Shown here: one piece after another, positions 46,340-58,447 of the stretch
Numbering within the stretch: the stretch's first letter is position 1
Layout: each line of letters opens with the position of its first letter
Assembly (NCBI RefSeq): GCF_047496725.1
Contig: NC_132980.1
Location: 3,579,001 to 3,643,000, forward strand
Length of the DNA stretch: 64,000 bases
Source: Anoplolepis gracilipes
Lineage: Eukaryota; Arthropoda; Insecta; Hymenoptera; Formicidae
Direction: 5' to 3'
Translations under genes and position numbers: made by a program
Notes under the pieces: generated by a model
Databases searched by the model: none
Told to the model about the DNA's origin: nothing
What the model saw: the letters and a program-made list of their open reading frames with translations, nothing else

Positions 46340-47297
46340 AATTATAAACGAAAAACTAGACAAATTATTGCGCAAACGAATAAATAATATTATACCTCCT
46401 AAGCCATCTGTATTTCCTCTATAATCAGTCCAACAAGTGAAAGATTTCAATAACATATCAGAAGAAAAATACGAAAACAAACTTAATAGCATTTCGAACG
46501 ATATCGGTTCATATAGCCAATCACAGCCATTCCTTAGAAGAATGAAATGACTGTGATTGGCTATAATTGAGTGGATATAACCCAGGTCGGATTAACCCAT
46601 ATCGTTCAAAAACTATCATATAAAATTTTTATTTAATTACATTCTATTTTAGGTTGAATATTTACATTTTGTAGGCAGCTTTACCTTACACGATGCAATA
46701 AAACATTGCATGAGAGAGGCAATAATAGATGATGCGATTCAATATTACTCGGCTTAGGGAGAGCGCGAAAATCGCCCATTATTTGAAACAAAATTAATTA
46801 AAGCAATTTATGGTAAGTTTTTTCGAGTTATTGTTAGTGTTACATATTGCATGTATAATACTAAATTATTATACAAATAAATTGCGATTTAATTGATTGC
46901 AATAATTAATTTTTATAAGGATACATTTTATTACGCGCGCACACATATGGACTCAATATTAGAAAAAAATTCTTGTCTAAGATATATATATAATACCTTA
47001 TTTTATACAATAAATTGTGAATTAATGTTATCTTTAATTTACAGATGCTGCATGCAGAAATGTACATTTTAAAAAACCATCACGAGATGAATTTTTTCGA
47101 GAAGTGGGGGAGGCAGTTTCGGAAAACAAAGAAATCGCAATGTAATGAAAAGAATGACTGAAAGAGGAAGAGGACAATGTCAGAGATTGCGACGTGAAGC
47201 AGATAATAACTTATTTGGCGAAGTAGAAGACAATATACATAATGACAATGAAATTGATACAGATGATGCGAATAATGGCGATCCAGAAAACAATTAA
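46340..47297 (+). pseudogene. DUF4806-type gene remnant, three exons
   Basis: Exon 1 (about 46340-46495, after TTTGTAG) encodes IINEKLDKLLRKRI...PPKPSVFPL, a TAA, then SVQQVKDFNNISEEKYENKL. Exon 2 (46675-46812, TTTTGTAG..GTAAGT) encodes LHDAIKHCMREAIIDDA, a TAG, then GERENRPLFETKLIKAIY. Exon 3 (47045 on, TTTACAG) encodes DAACRNVHFKKPSRDEFF and stops, with a shifted tail at 47153-47297 that ends in an Asp/Asn-rich stretch. The leucine/charge pattern (FPL..V..F..I.E..Y...L, then a basic helix) matches DUF4806, a domain common in insect multicopy, often transposon-linked proteins of unknown function. A MITE lies at the end of exon 1. Spliced or not, it carries at least two stops. Confidence 0.55.
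46496..46607. mobile_element. 112-bp MITE at the end of the DUF4806 exon 1
   Basis: Ends GAACGATATCGGTT / inverse of AACCCATATCGTTC, with an inner hairpin TATAGCCAATCACAG / CTGTGATTGGCTATA. Confidence 0.7.
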
Positions 47298-47394
47298 ATA
47301 ATAATTTAGTTTGAATTTTTTTTTGCGCAGCTGCATTTTTATATGTTCAGCAATTTTTAAGAAAGTGATACAAAGATTATTACTAAGTTCTTTA

Positions 47395-47537
47395 GACCCG
47401 ATTGCATCAATATTATTTTGGTTTTAAGTGAGACTTAAATATATGTTTGTCATCTTTATTTATTTAGAAAGAGAGATAAAGATAGACACATGTTTAAGTT
47501 TCGCTTAAATCCAAAATAATGTTGGTGCAATCGGGCC
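47395..47537. mobile_element. Tourist-like (PIF/Harbinger) MITE with TTA duplication
   Basis: TTA at 47392-47394 and 47538-47540. Ends GACCCGATTGCATCAA / inverse GGCCCGATTGCACCAA, with ~55-bp arms. A 3-bp TTA duplication is the Harbinger hallmark, and a Harbinger transposase relic occurs at 22104-24289. 47541-48061 is gene-free. Confidence 0.85.
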
Positions 47538-48061
47538 TTAGTCACATGTATTGAAGATATTTAATTTTTATATTTTTTTTGATAAATTATATAACAATCA
47601 GTATTTTTTTCTTGTATGTTATTTAAGTTAAAGAGTTTATTTCATGTAAGAATATAAGAATATATTTTTCAGAAGAGTATATCTTTACATATTAATAATA
47701 CTGTTGTGATTAAATTATTTCAATTATGTTAAAGCATAAAGTAAATAGTAGATTCAATTAAAGTAGAAGATTAAGTTAAAGTATACTTTTTTGTATATAA
47801 TATGCTGCTGCAAATAAAAATTTTTAATAATTATCAATTGTTGAAAGATACATAAAAAAAGTTTATAATTTAACACACATAATTTAAAGAAAACCTGTTA
47901 TACTACTTATTTACAACTATTTTGTAAAATTTATATTATTTGTAAAAAAAAGATAAATTAAAAATAAAATGTTTTAAAATGCATTAAAAAAAAGATAAAA
48001 TTTTTTAAATTAAAATTGTAAATATATCCATTATATACAAGCTAACGCAGTAACACAATAT

Positions 48062-48328
48062 TATCAATGTTATACTTTTTTACTTAATAATGTAACTGGT
48101 ATTATTTATGTATGTACATTCAACAATAGAAATACCTCAACACACGAATTATGCATATTGGAACATATGCATTCTCTCTGTATTTATTATGTAAAATTTA
48201 TAAATATATATTGATGATATGTACATACTTTTATGTGTTGAAGCATTTGTGTGGCATTTCAGTTGTTAAGTGTACAAGATGACTGTCATACCAGTTACAT
48301 TATTGAATGAAAAATTATAACATTGATA
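48062..48328. mobile_element. 267-bp MITE with imperfect inverted arms
   Basis: TATCAATGTTATA...TAATAATGTAACTGGTA at the left matches the inverse of the right end through ~90 bp with indels. 48329-48912 has no gene. Confidence 0.65.
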
Positions 48329-48912
48329 TGTATGTTATTGTTAGCTGTTTTTTGAACAGATAAAAATCTTAAAAAAAAAATCCTGACAAGTTGTCGTCAT
48401 GTTGCTATCAATCTCCTATTTACAGATAAGATATTGGTGTTAACATCAATTTGCTGTTCTTAGAATTAGAAATCATGTGAGCTCAACCCGACAAGCATAA
48501 TGCTGTCTTATCTTGTCTAGTTTTTCAAAATTAGTTGTTGCAATGGTTATCGACAACATGATTCCAAAATCAGAACATTTAGCTATTTGGGATGTTATGC
48601 CAAGTTTGATCTAGTTTTTGTTGACACATTGTAACACGAAATCTTCTATTTTTATGCTAAAAAGCTTTGCTTAATTTTTGCAGTATTTTTTGTAGCATAT
48701 CATGACGCAAAATTGCTCGCTTTCTGTTGCATTTCTACTGACGCTAATTGAGATAGCAAATCATTTACGACTGCTGCCAAAATTTTGTTAACATAATATC
48801 CCAGAACAGCACAGAATGTTTGGAGAATATTCTAACAAGATGCTTTCTATATATTCTGAGAATATTCAAAAAGAATATTTTTACATGGTTCTAAAGCCGT
48901 GATTATATTATA

Positions 48913-49011
48913 GGTTGCAGGTTCGGTTGCGATTGCACAAAGCAACCTTTGCTGTGATTGGTTGGTTCTCAATGTCCAACAGTAACCCCAACCGCAACTG
49001 AACCCGCAACC
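48913..49011. mobile_element. 99-bp MITE, GGTTGCRGGTTCRGTTGCG ends
   Basis: GGTTGCAGGTTCGGTTGCG at the left and the inverse of CGCAACTGAACCCGCAACC at the right, with an inner CAACC..GGTTG. Flanked by partial copies of the CCCAGRNAGCA motif seen in the 26336 MITE. Confidence 0.7.
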
Positions 49012-49225
49012 CAGGCAGCATGCTAATGTTCGCTGCATGTTCGTTTTGTGTTTACTGTTTGATTCCAAACAGTCAGCTAACATTCCAAAAAATTTGGTTC
49101 AAAGAGTTAGGATCCAAACGTTGAACGAACGTTACAAGTATACTTTTAATATTTTTACCGTTATTTGTGTTTGGAATATTTTCGGAACTTTCTATTTCGG
49201 AATTTTGCTCAAATACTTGTATTAA

Positions 49226-51712
49226 CCCTTAACGAACGAATGCCATATTCGCGACATTATAAATATTCCAAAAAAATCGAATGCCGCCATACAGGCGGCA
49301 TGACGTGATATTTCAAAAAATCTGTTAGGTTCAGCGATCGTTGCGCACGCTAAAACTAAGGGCGATCGGCAATTGTTTCTTGACGTCACGCACGAGTCTC
49401 GACGCGCTCAGGAGCATTCCTCGCCGAACATTGAGCGAAAACACAGCGTTTTGTATACAGTCAATAAAGTTTGTTATCGTCATTTCCGGACGGGCACTAT
49501 CTGTGCAATATTAGAAGGAGAGACGGAGTTCTGCGTACATGCGTGCTATTTTTTCTATCCAGAATTTAAGCCTTATAAAATATGGCAAAGAAAAGAAGTG
49601 TTGAAGAACCAAGCACCAGTAGGAACCTGGAATTTTCTAGTAGCGACGATGAATTTTATGTTTTTGAAAAAGAAAATTGGGAAAATGTAGTAGATGAAAA
49701 TGAAAGTTATAATTATGATAGTTCTGATAGTGACTTACTTCCTAAAAAAACGTGTTGTGCCTATTACGGATAGTGATACTGATGATGAATTCAGCAAGAA
49801 CGGAAATATAAACGGTGACAGTGACGACTCAAGCGAATGGGAAAATGTTACTGAACGAGATGATATTTTTCAGCAAATAAAATTTACAGTATCTCCAAAA
49901 GTAATAGAGCCACAAATTTCTTCTAATATTGTTGAGCCTATTGATATATTCAAGTTGTACTTTACAGATGAATTAGTAGATAATATAATAAAAAAAACTA
50001 ATAATTATACAAATAGCAAACTAAGTGGAAAAAGATTGACAAAGCGATCAATTTGGAATAATTGGAAAAATGTAGAAAAGGAAGAATTTTGAGCTTTTCT
50101 TTCTGTAATTTTCAATATGGGCACAATGCCGTTAGAAAATAAATTTGAATATTGGTCATCAAGCAATATTAGCAGAATTCCATTCTATTCGGATACATTC
50201 ACAAGAGATCGTTTCAATCAAAAATTCTGGATGCTGCACTTGAAAGAAATTCCGCCCGGGTATCCATCTTTGAAGACACGAATTCAAAAAGCTAGTAATT
50301 TTTTGGAATACATAGATTCCAAGTTTTCACAGCACTTTATACCAGAGCAATGTATTTCGGTAGATGAAGCAGTAGTTCAGTTTAAGAGCAAAATTGGTTT
50401 CATTACATATAATCCCATAAAACCAACTAAATGGGGTATAAGAATTTATGTTTTAGCCGATTCAAAATCTGGATATGTTTATTCTATTCTGCCATACTAC
50501 GGTTCGATAACAACGGAAAATCTTCCAAATTCGGAACTACCAATAACTACCAGAATACCATTATATTTGTATCAAAAATTATTAGAAAAAATTCCATCAG
50601 CTAAAGGATATCATATGTTTACAGATCGCTATTACACAAGTTTATCTTTAGCTACCGAATTACTAAAACTGAAATGTCATCTTACGGGCACGATAAAACC
50701 AAACCGAAAAGAATTACCTCAAGGAATTAAGAAACCGAAATTTACTATAAAACATAGAATTGCTCTGAGAAAACGTAACACATTAGTGTTAGCATGGAAA
50801 GACAAGAGGGTTATCACCTTGCTGAGTACTTGCGACACAGCAAAAATTACCCAAGTAAATAGAAAAATACGTGGTGGTGAAACAGTATCGATTGACAAGC
50901 CAGATATTGCAATAAATTACACTAAATCTATGGGAGGAGTTGACCGCGCCGACCATTATGCAGTGTCATATTGTTTCCTAAAAAAATCTTTAAAATGGTG
51001 GAGAAAGATGTTCTTCTAGGGATTAGAAATTTGCTGCGTCAATTCATACATAATATACCGACAACAAAGACAACGGATGAATTTGAAACCAGTTTCGCAT
51101 TTGAAATTTAGAAAAATATTGATAGAACAATTAAGAGGTGACTTTAGAACACCAGCGCAACCCCAACAACGGACGTCAAACTTACAAACAGAAGACAGGT
51201 TAAACGGCAAATTTCATGTTATTCGTACTGGTACGAAAAAAAATTGCTCTGTTTGCTCGGATAGAAAAACACCGGGAGGAAAACGGGAAACACGTAATTA
51301 TTGCTATACTTGTACTAAAAAACCTGGTATCCACATAGGGAACTGTTGGGAGAAGTACCACACCCAAAAAATATATAAGTAATTGTTTACTTTTTTCCTT
51401 ACATTTTCTATTTTGTATAAATACATTGTAAATCTATAAAAAATAAATTTATAACTGTATACAAATCTATACATTACATACATATATCTATTCGCTTATT
51501 TCAACCCCCATTATTTTTCTGTAATTTTCACTTGAGTATCTTTTTGTATGGACATATCTGTTCATATACTATCTATTATTACTGAAAATTTCCATAAAAT
51601 CCAATAAAATATTAATTATGCACTTTTTCTCGCTCTAGTAATAAAGCAATTAATTTGTTAAAATTCCGTCTACTGGTCATTATTTTAGAAAAATGCGCTC
51701 GTTCGTTAAGGG
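49226..51712 (+). mobile_element. piggyBac transposon, complete end to end, TTAA-flanked
   Basis: TTAA at 49222-49225 and 51713-51716. Perfect inverted ends CCCTTAACGAACGA. Length 2487 bp, normal for piggyBac (about 2.4-2.5 kb). It has one transposase gene on the plus strand. Ends and TTAA sites are undamaged, so it could still be mobilised in trans. Confidence 0.97.
49582..51382 (+). pseudogene. piggyBac transposase, three small lesions
   Basis: ATG at 49582 (MAKKRSVEEPSTSR, acidic Ser-rich N-terminus). One extra A in the run at 49743-49750 shifts the frame. The frame then stays constant to TAA at 51380-51382 except for TGA at 50090-50092 (EEF*AFLSVI) and TAG at 51017-51019 (KMFF*GLEI). Both fit single changes from TGG (Trp). 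The catalytic aspartates lie in ISVDEAVVQF (GAT 50363-50365), FTDRYYTS (GAT 50624-50626) and MGGVDRADHY (GAC 50942-50944). The C-terminal Cys-rich domain (CSVCSDRKTPGGKRETRNYC) is complete. The enzyme would excise and insert at TTAA without scars; this copy needs three repairs to read through, so it is dead but young. Confidence 0.95.
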
Positions 51713-51716
51713 TTAA

Positions 51717-52009
51717 AATAAGACAAAAGATCACGAAGCTTGAATTTTCTCAAATATTGTGGGAGTGGATGAGCAAGGGGTGAGTGACAAAAAAATGAGG
51801 GGAAAAATGGTGAGATGAGAAAAGGGAAAATATGAGAAAGTGAGAGATAACATTGCACTTTCTTCTCCATGCATTTCTATATAAATAAAAATAGTTTATA
51901 CACATGTATTAAATAAAATCGATCCAACCCTTTTTTTATCCATTCTGAGTATAAAAAAATATTAAGTTAGCAAAAAGTATTATACGAACTATTTAACATT
52001 TTTTATATA

Positions 52010-52048
<39 letters not shown>
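51717..52048. other. Spacer, AT-rich, ending in (TA)n
   Basis: A G-rich purine patch (51760-51845) and a TA microsatellite (52011-52047). No gene seen. Confidence 0.6.
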
Positions 52049-52054
<6 letters not shown>

Positions 52055-52578
52055 GCCTCCGTGAGGAGCACTGGATTGGGATCGTTGCCGGTCGGGAGTA
52101 TAATTCGAAGGAATTTTTGGTTCCCGTTGGGAGAGGAAAAATAAATCTTGTATTTAGTTCATTTGCTGTCGCACTTTTATTACACTGTTACCCTCCTGAT
52201 TTACAGAGAATATAATAACTACGCGTTTTACGCACCAAGTCACTCGCGAGCGCGGTAGGTGTCTTTTCGATCATTAATTATTGCCCCCGTTTTTAGGCGG
52301 TGGGCCGCTTTTATCTCCTCCGGTTCCGGGCGGATTTCAGAGGGGGTCGCTTGGCGACACGACCGAATATGGTCGTGTTATATGATCACAAGTGGTGTGA
52401 TCGGGGTGCGAGCTAAGGGAGTTCGAAGTCCGAATTTCTTCCTCGCACCTTTTCGCAATTTGACAGAGCCAAGATTTCCGGTCTTCTGCGCTCTCGCTCT
52501 GCCCTGGCCTGGGCACGCGTCTCTGCTGCGTCAGCAGCGTATTCTTATCGTGGTGCGTTCTGTTCGCTCTCTTATATA
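52049..52578 (+). repeat. LTR fragment, TGTTGTGCCTCCG start
   Basis: Starts like the solo LTR at 23521 and shares interior blocks with it (GGGGGTCGCTTGGCGACACGAC here, GGGGATCCCTTAGCAACATGAC there). It breaks off in TATATATA before its 3' end. Confidence 0.6.
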
Positions 52579-52580
52579 TA

Positions 52581-52730
52581 TATGTTGTCATAGCCCGAGA
52601 GGCTAGACACAGATATATATTATAAGTTAATAAATACATTATAAGAAGCTAATAACTAAAAGAGAGCGAACAGAACGCACCGCGATAAGAATGCGCTGCT
52701 GACGCAGCAGAGACGCGTGCCAAGGCACGT
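52581..52730 (-). repeat. Opposed 3' end of the same LTR family
   Basis: 52657-52728 is the inverted copy of about 52508-52577 (CTGCTGCGTCAGCAGCG and neighbours). On the minus strand it continues to ...GGGCTATGACAACA at 52581, an LTR-like CA end. Two LTR pieces thus face each other with a TA spacer. Confidence 0.6.
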
Positions 52731-52731
52731 G

Positions 52732-52764
<33 letters not shown>

Positions 52765-52978
52765 CAATGTGTTTTTATAACTTTGATAAATATATGATAT
52801 GAAAAAGACGGTACAGAAACATTTAACGCTGTCATGCGTATCAAAAAGCAGTATCTCTCGTCTCTTTTTCCGGCTGACAAAATGAGTAAAAAAGAGACAG
52901 AATAGCATATATCTGTCCCTTTCTGCTACTCGAAGCGCGCCAAACGTCTCACGCCAGTCACGCCACACATCGCATATG

Positions 52979-53072
52979 TTTAAATACACCGACCGGTTTT
53001 TCAGTGTTGTGAACAGTGTCGTTAATATTTAAGTATACTATTTCACAGTGAAACATTATATATTATGCCAGG
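52979..53072 (+). promoter_or_regulatory. Possible promoter and first coding exon (ATG CCA G|GTAAGC)
   Basis: A TTTAAATA box (52979-52986), an insect-type initiator TCAGT (53001-53005), then ATG at 53065 followed after five coding bases by a strong donor GTAAGC at 53072. The exon would encode only M-P-(G). Short Met-Pro-Gly first exons occur in THAP-type genes, but no second exon was found before the LINE cluster at 53766. Could be chance. Confidence 0.25.
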
Positions 53073-53765
53073 TAAGCCTAATATCTTTTCCTATTCAGGA
53101 ATTATAGCGTGGAATTATTTTTCTTTGTATATTAAAGTATTAAGTCGTGAGCTAGTTGGTTATGAAAGTTATGAAGGTTAAGTATAACTACCCAGATAGG
53201 AAAATTTCGTAATAATTGTTGTAATGTGATTCCGCATGTTTTCTTAAAAGAGAATTTTCTAATTATAAGTTATAAATGTATTGAGAAAATTATTAGTATT
53301 ATAATGTACATACTATTAAAGATAATATGTACATTACGTAACAAGTGGAAGAGAACTGGAAATCGCCCAAAAGTGCGGAAGTTGGTCACATGAGCCGAAG
53401 GCGAGATTCGCACGAGTGAGCGATTACAACCCGCACATGTTGCGTAGTATTTTATATTACGAATGCGCGGAAAGGAGACCATCAGCCGAGTCCGCGGGAC
53501 GTGCGTAATGGGCCACTTTCCGTGCACGTGTGAAATAAAATTATTTATAAATTATTTTGAAATAGAATGTAATATATGTATAATATGTATATTTCATGCA
53601 TTTACCTTCAAACTTCTTTATGAAATTTTTATTTAATAATACTTGAATAATAATTGTATAATTTTATGCTGTAAGAATTTTCGCAATAATTACAAAATTT
53701 ATAGTTTCTAAAATATTCGACTATAATAAATATGCTAAAGATGATTCTCGTTAAATACTACAATT
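53073..53765. other. Gene-free spacer
   Basis: Includes a GC-richer patch at 53335-53530 (GAAATCGCCCAAAAGTGCGG ...) that I could not fold into a tRNA or match to anything. Otherwise AT-rich. Confidence 0.5.
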
Positions 53766-56156
53766 ACCTAGGTCCCATAAAGGGCCACCGAATTGACGGT
53801 GCCTGCATATAACTTGCGCACTCGGTCGTTTGGCCCCCTGAGATTGGGCATTAGACGGCAAAGTGCCGCCGTTACCCTCCCCCCCCCCCCGTCTTTTCTG
53901 CCAGACGACCAAAATGGTCACAGAAGCTCCATTTTCCGTCCAGCTGCAGTCCCAAGTACTTAAGACTGTTACTCATCTGGACCGGAATGTCGTCCACTGT
54001 TATATGAGCCTGTGGTGGCTTCCTCCTGAGACCGCCGTGGAAAAAGATGGCCTCAGTTTTCCGCGGGGCCACCTTCAGGCCCATCTCCTTAATTGAATAC
54101 ACGGCGCATGCTACCCCTATCTCCGCTGCTCTAATATCTTTCCATCAGCCATTACCCCTGGCGAGCACCAATGTCTCATCAGCATAACACATCATGCTAC
54201 AACCGGAGGGGAGGGCAGTTCTGAGGACACGGTCGTACGCGATGTCCCACAGGAGAGGTCCTAAAACCGACCCCTGAGGGACACCGCAATGCATCTCCCG
54301 TCGGCTGTGAGTACCGTTTTTATTGTGGTACTCCAGGCTCCTACATTTGAAATAGAAGCCTATTACCTCCACGAGATACTAGGGAACGCCGTGATGTTGT
54401 AGTGCGTTCCCCACCTTCCCCTAGGGCAGGGTGTTAAATGCGTTGGTTATATCCAACGATACAGCAACAACCACCCTGCCCTGTTCCGTTTCGGACTCCA
54501 CGAGGACCCTGACGCGTTTAATCGCGTCTGTGGTCGAGCGTCCCTCGCGGAATCCAAATTGGTTCTCGTGGCGGTCAGGCCCAATCTCCTTTAAGTGCCG
54601 GACAAGTCGGTTGGTTATGACCCTTTCGAGAAGCTTCCCGAGCTCGTCTAGTAGGTAGATGGGCCTGTACGCCGACAGGGTGCCCGCAGATCTGCCCCCC
54701 TTTGGGATGAGGCCCAAATTGGCCCTCTCCCAGACTGGGGGGAAGTATCCTTCTCTCAAACATCTCGTAAAGAGATCCTTCACTAGATCCGACAGGTGAG
54801 CCAAGGCCACAACCCAGACCCGGCCGGGGATACCGTCAGGACCCGGAGCCTTGTTTCCCCGAGTCCTTAGTCTCTTTATCACCCCGGCCATTTCGTCGCA
54901 GGTGACTTCGAGGCTCTCGTCCCACTCCATCCTCCCCCGATCGCCCAAATGGGGATTGTCCCCGATCCTCGGGAAGAGGGTGTTCTCGAGAACCTCGAGA
55001 TCCAGCGACTCCGTCACTGGGGACGCCCAGTGTCTTAATTTATTGAGTACTATCTTATATGGGCGCCCCCAAGGGTCTGAGCTTAGGGAGAGCAACTGCT
55101 CCTTCCACACATCAGCCTTGGCCCTTCTGATGGCGGCACTGAGGGAGTTTCTCGCCTCTTTATACTCCGCCAGTGCCTCTCGTGCAGCGTCGGAGAGACC
55201 GCGCCTTCTCAATCTTGTGAGGCGGCGTTTGGCTCGGACAGAGGTTGCACGTAATTCTGCAATCTCCTCTGTCCGCCAGTACGCTGCCTTGCGCGGCTTG
55301 GGTCTGGCTCGGGGCATGGCCAGGTCACATGCTCTGGTCATAAGCTCCCCGAGCCATCCCACCCGGTCTTCGGTGTTCTCTGGGAGTTGAACACCGGGTC
55401 AGGTCTCCGACATGACTGCAGCCATCAGCTTGTCTGGATCTAGCTTTTTTACGGCCCATCTCTTGGATAGTGAAATCCCCCCTCTTCATCATCAGGACGG
55501 CGGTTCTGCACCTTGCGGCGAGTGATATCAACTCCCATTTGGATATAAAGATGATTCGAGAGGCTCTCATGGGACATCACCCGCCAGTTGGTAATTCTGT
55601 CAGCCGCAGAGGGAGACGCCCATGTTAGATCAACAATAGACTCTCCCCGCGGTCTGACCAGGGTGCTGCTCGACCCTTGGTTAATTAGTACCTGGCCGAG
55701 CACCGCCCAATCCTCTATGACCCTGCCATTATTGTTGGTGTGTCAGAAACCCCATAGCCTATTCCAGGCGTTGAAGTCCCCGGTCACTATGATAAGCTCG
55801 GGGAGTCTCCTTTGGACGAGCAGTGCAATCTCGTCCAGGATATCCTCGAACCGGGCAGGATCCCTTATGCTGGGAGGTATGTAGCATCCCACTACCCAGA
55901 CTGGGCTCCACTTCACGACAACGTGATTCCTCCCCGTCCCTATTTTAAGGCAGGGGAAAGAGCCAGGTTCTTCCCTCCAGGTGATAGCGACAGAGCCTTG
56001 ATTGTCTCCCGCCCAGCATGAATGATTGGGTAGGATACTATATGGCTCTGCAGCTATCCCTACTCCACATCTGTACTCCGCCAGGGCGTGCAGGAACAGG
56101 TCCTGTGCTCTGGCGCAGTGATTCAGATTGGACTGGAGGAGGCCTATATTGCTCAT
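53766..56156 (-). pseudogene. R1-clade LINE ORF2 (R1-B copy 2): endonuclease and RT, 3'-truncated
   Basis: ATG at 56156: MSNIGLLQSNLNHCARAQDLFL, AEPYS, VTGDFNAWNRLWG (endonuclease), then a shift to 55703-55449 (GESIVDLTWASPSA). The RT region 55362-54421 has RGNKAPGPDGIPGR, QFGFREGRSTTDAIKRVR and SLDITNAFNTLP, then TAG at 54423-54421. Further stops lie near 54380 and 54144. GVPQGSVLGPLLWD is present, but the catalytic YADD reads YADE (54176-54187). The gene ends abruptly after VNSVALYG at 53766; the C-terminal zinc region present in copy 1 is missing. Loss of the 3' rather than the 5' end is unusual for a LINE. Confidence 0.9.
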
Positions 56157-56171
56157 ACTAAGAGAGACTTA

Positions 56172-58410
56172 GGCTTCCTCCATGACCACCTCTTCAAGGA
56201 CTATGAGGTTCCCGACAGGAACCTCTTTTGTTACTGCCCTGATTGCAGCCTCCTCTTTCTCTTGCGCAGTCCCTTTCCCCTTCTGGGGCTTGGGGGCTGC
56301 ACTCTTTATTTTCCTGCCCTTTTTAGAGGCATTGGCTGGGAGAGAAGGTGTTTTTCCCCCTTTTGTAACTCCCCAATCTTGGGGGTAGTTTTGTTGTTAC
56401 TGCTCTTCCTTCCCTTTTTTGGGTGGCAGCTTTGGCTTCCGACCCTGTGACTACTAGGCAGCCCGCTCTCCGCGCATAGGACATATCTAGTTCTCGCGGA
56501 GCAGCTGTCCGCCTTGTGCCCCGCAGTGCCACAATTGTAGCACAGGCCACTCCGGTCTATTGTGCTGGTGCAGCGCTCCCGGACGTGGCCCCGCTCCAGG
56601 CACCTGTGGTACTGCAGAGGTCGGGCTTGGAGGGCATCCAGTCCTGTTGCAACCCATTCTATTTTTATCTTGCAAGCTGCTATTACTTTGTTGGCAGCAG
56701 CCAGCGGACATTGTAGCCAAAGGGTACCCATGTTTTTAGGGGAGAATCTGATCTGCGTTTTAATGTCTGAGGCCAGACAGCCTCTGACCTTCCCTATTGT
56801 GGCCACCACTTTGTCTTTGGAAGCCGACTCGTCCAAGCCACGGACCCTAAGCTCATCCTTTTTACAGGGCCGCGCGACTCAGACGCCCTCCTTGTCTTGG
56901 AGAACCTTGCGGAGTTCCTCCGCGAATTTATCGGCCTTTTCAGCCTTTTCTTCTTCGGGAATTTTATATATAATAGCCCCGGTGGCGACTCTCTTCATTT
57001 TCAGGTTCTTTATGCCCAGCTGCTCTATGTCCACCTTTTGGCGGGCCAGCTTCAGCGTCTCCGCATACTTCCCCTCGGGGCAGGTTATCGAACGGCTGCC
57101 GTTCTTGGGACTCTCTTCTTCTTTTGGCTTTCCGCCGGTTTGGTGGGCTCTGTCGCCTTCTCCTTCCTTCCAGAACTAAGAGGGGGAGAGGCCTTTTTTC
57201 CACTAGCAGCGGCAAATTTGAGGGGCGCGGTGTTTATCGCCGTCTCTTGCCTCCTCGCCTTCCTCTCTACCACCTTCGACCAAGGTGTTCCCTGGTCTAG
57301 GGAAGGTGGCAGAGGGTTTTGAAGGACGATCGGGAGAGGGGTTTTGGGTTTGTCCCCTTTTGGGATCGGGCTTTAATCTCTTTCCTTCTTTCTCCTTCGG
57401 GGGCCGTACTGAGACTTTGGCTTTTGCCGAGGCTGTGGCGTACTGCAGACTCCCGGAAGGTGAAGTTTTGCCCAGGGGAGGGTTACTGCCGTGGGGAGGA
57501 GGTTTTCTCTCCTCTGTTTCCTCCTTGTGTCCAGAAGCCTGTTGATGCCCGCCGTGAGACGGTCGTAGGTGCGGCGATCGTCTTCGGTTTTGACTTCCGG
57601 AGGATACTTCTCGTCCAGCTCCTTTCTATTCCCCTTGATCGGGGGTAATAGGAGAGGAGTCTGGGCGGGTAGATCGACGATTGGGTCCTGGTCGACCTCC
57701 ATTAAGTCGAACTCAGGCTTGACCTCCTGAACGGCTGATGTTGTGGCCTTCTTATTTGCTTTAGCAACAGGATCCTTGATGGTGGGGCGGAAATCTTGTT
57801 GCTTCATTTTCTTCTTGGACCTCTCTATCATGGCCTTCATTTCTGAGCTGAGGCGAGCATTTTTCTCTCTCAGCTCTCGGACTTGTCTTTCCAGAAATTC
57901 CAGCCTGTCCTAGTCTTCTGAACAGACTTCAGATGTCTCTGTGATCGGTGCTCTTACAACCAGGGTGTGTATAGCTGCTTGCAATAGGCAGGTAGCTTCC
58001 CTGATCTCTTTCTTCACCGTGCCTTTTAGGTTCTTAAAACGGCACGCGATCTTTTTGAGAACCGTCGCGCTGTCAAAATACCTGGAAGAGATGTCATTCA
58101 GTGAAGCCCCTCTCATCTCATCAACTAGCTTGTTGATGTTGGCCTCCATCTTTTCCCAAGCGTGGAACTCGGTGAGAGGGGTGGGATCAAATGTCTCCCG
58201 TTCCTTCTCTTCCACTTTTCTTTCTTCCATTTCGGTCTTTTTGACCTTTTTCATCTCATACTCCCCGGTGGTGACGTGGCGTCCCTGCTTCCGCTTCTTC
58301 AGAAGCGGCTCCTCATCCATCTCCGGAGAGTAAATATCGCCAGCCTTCTTGCTCGTGTTCAGTGTAGACATCGAGCCGAAATTAAAGATGGCAGGTTCTT
58401 CCCTGCGCAA
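56172..58410 (-). pseudogene. R1-clade LINE ORF1 (Gag-like) of R1-B copy 2
   Basis: One frame from 58410 (an ATG at 58374 gives MSTLNTSKKAGD) runs through TAG at 57912-57910 and further stops to 57085. It includes a coiled coil (LDRLEFLERQVRELREKNAR, about 57905-57850) and a Lys/Arg/Pro-rich linker. After a frameshift come an RRM-like region (GAIIYKIPEEEKAEKADKF) and CCHC knuckles (CLERGHVRERC, CYNCGTAGHKADSC, about 56590-56500). A second shift leads to the end near 56172, directly before the ORF2 ATG. Such proteins bind LINE RNA. The element's 5' side meets the cut 3' side of R1-C at about 58440. Confidence 0.8.
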
Positions 58411-58447
58411 GCAGATCTTAACCTGCTTGCATTCAACGATCTTAGCC

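Noticed and set aside
53335..53530. GC-richer patch considered as a tRNA or other structured RNA gene
   Set aside because: No cloverleaf with matching acceptor and T arms could be drawn, and no A/B box pair was recognised.
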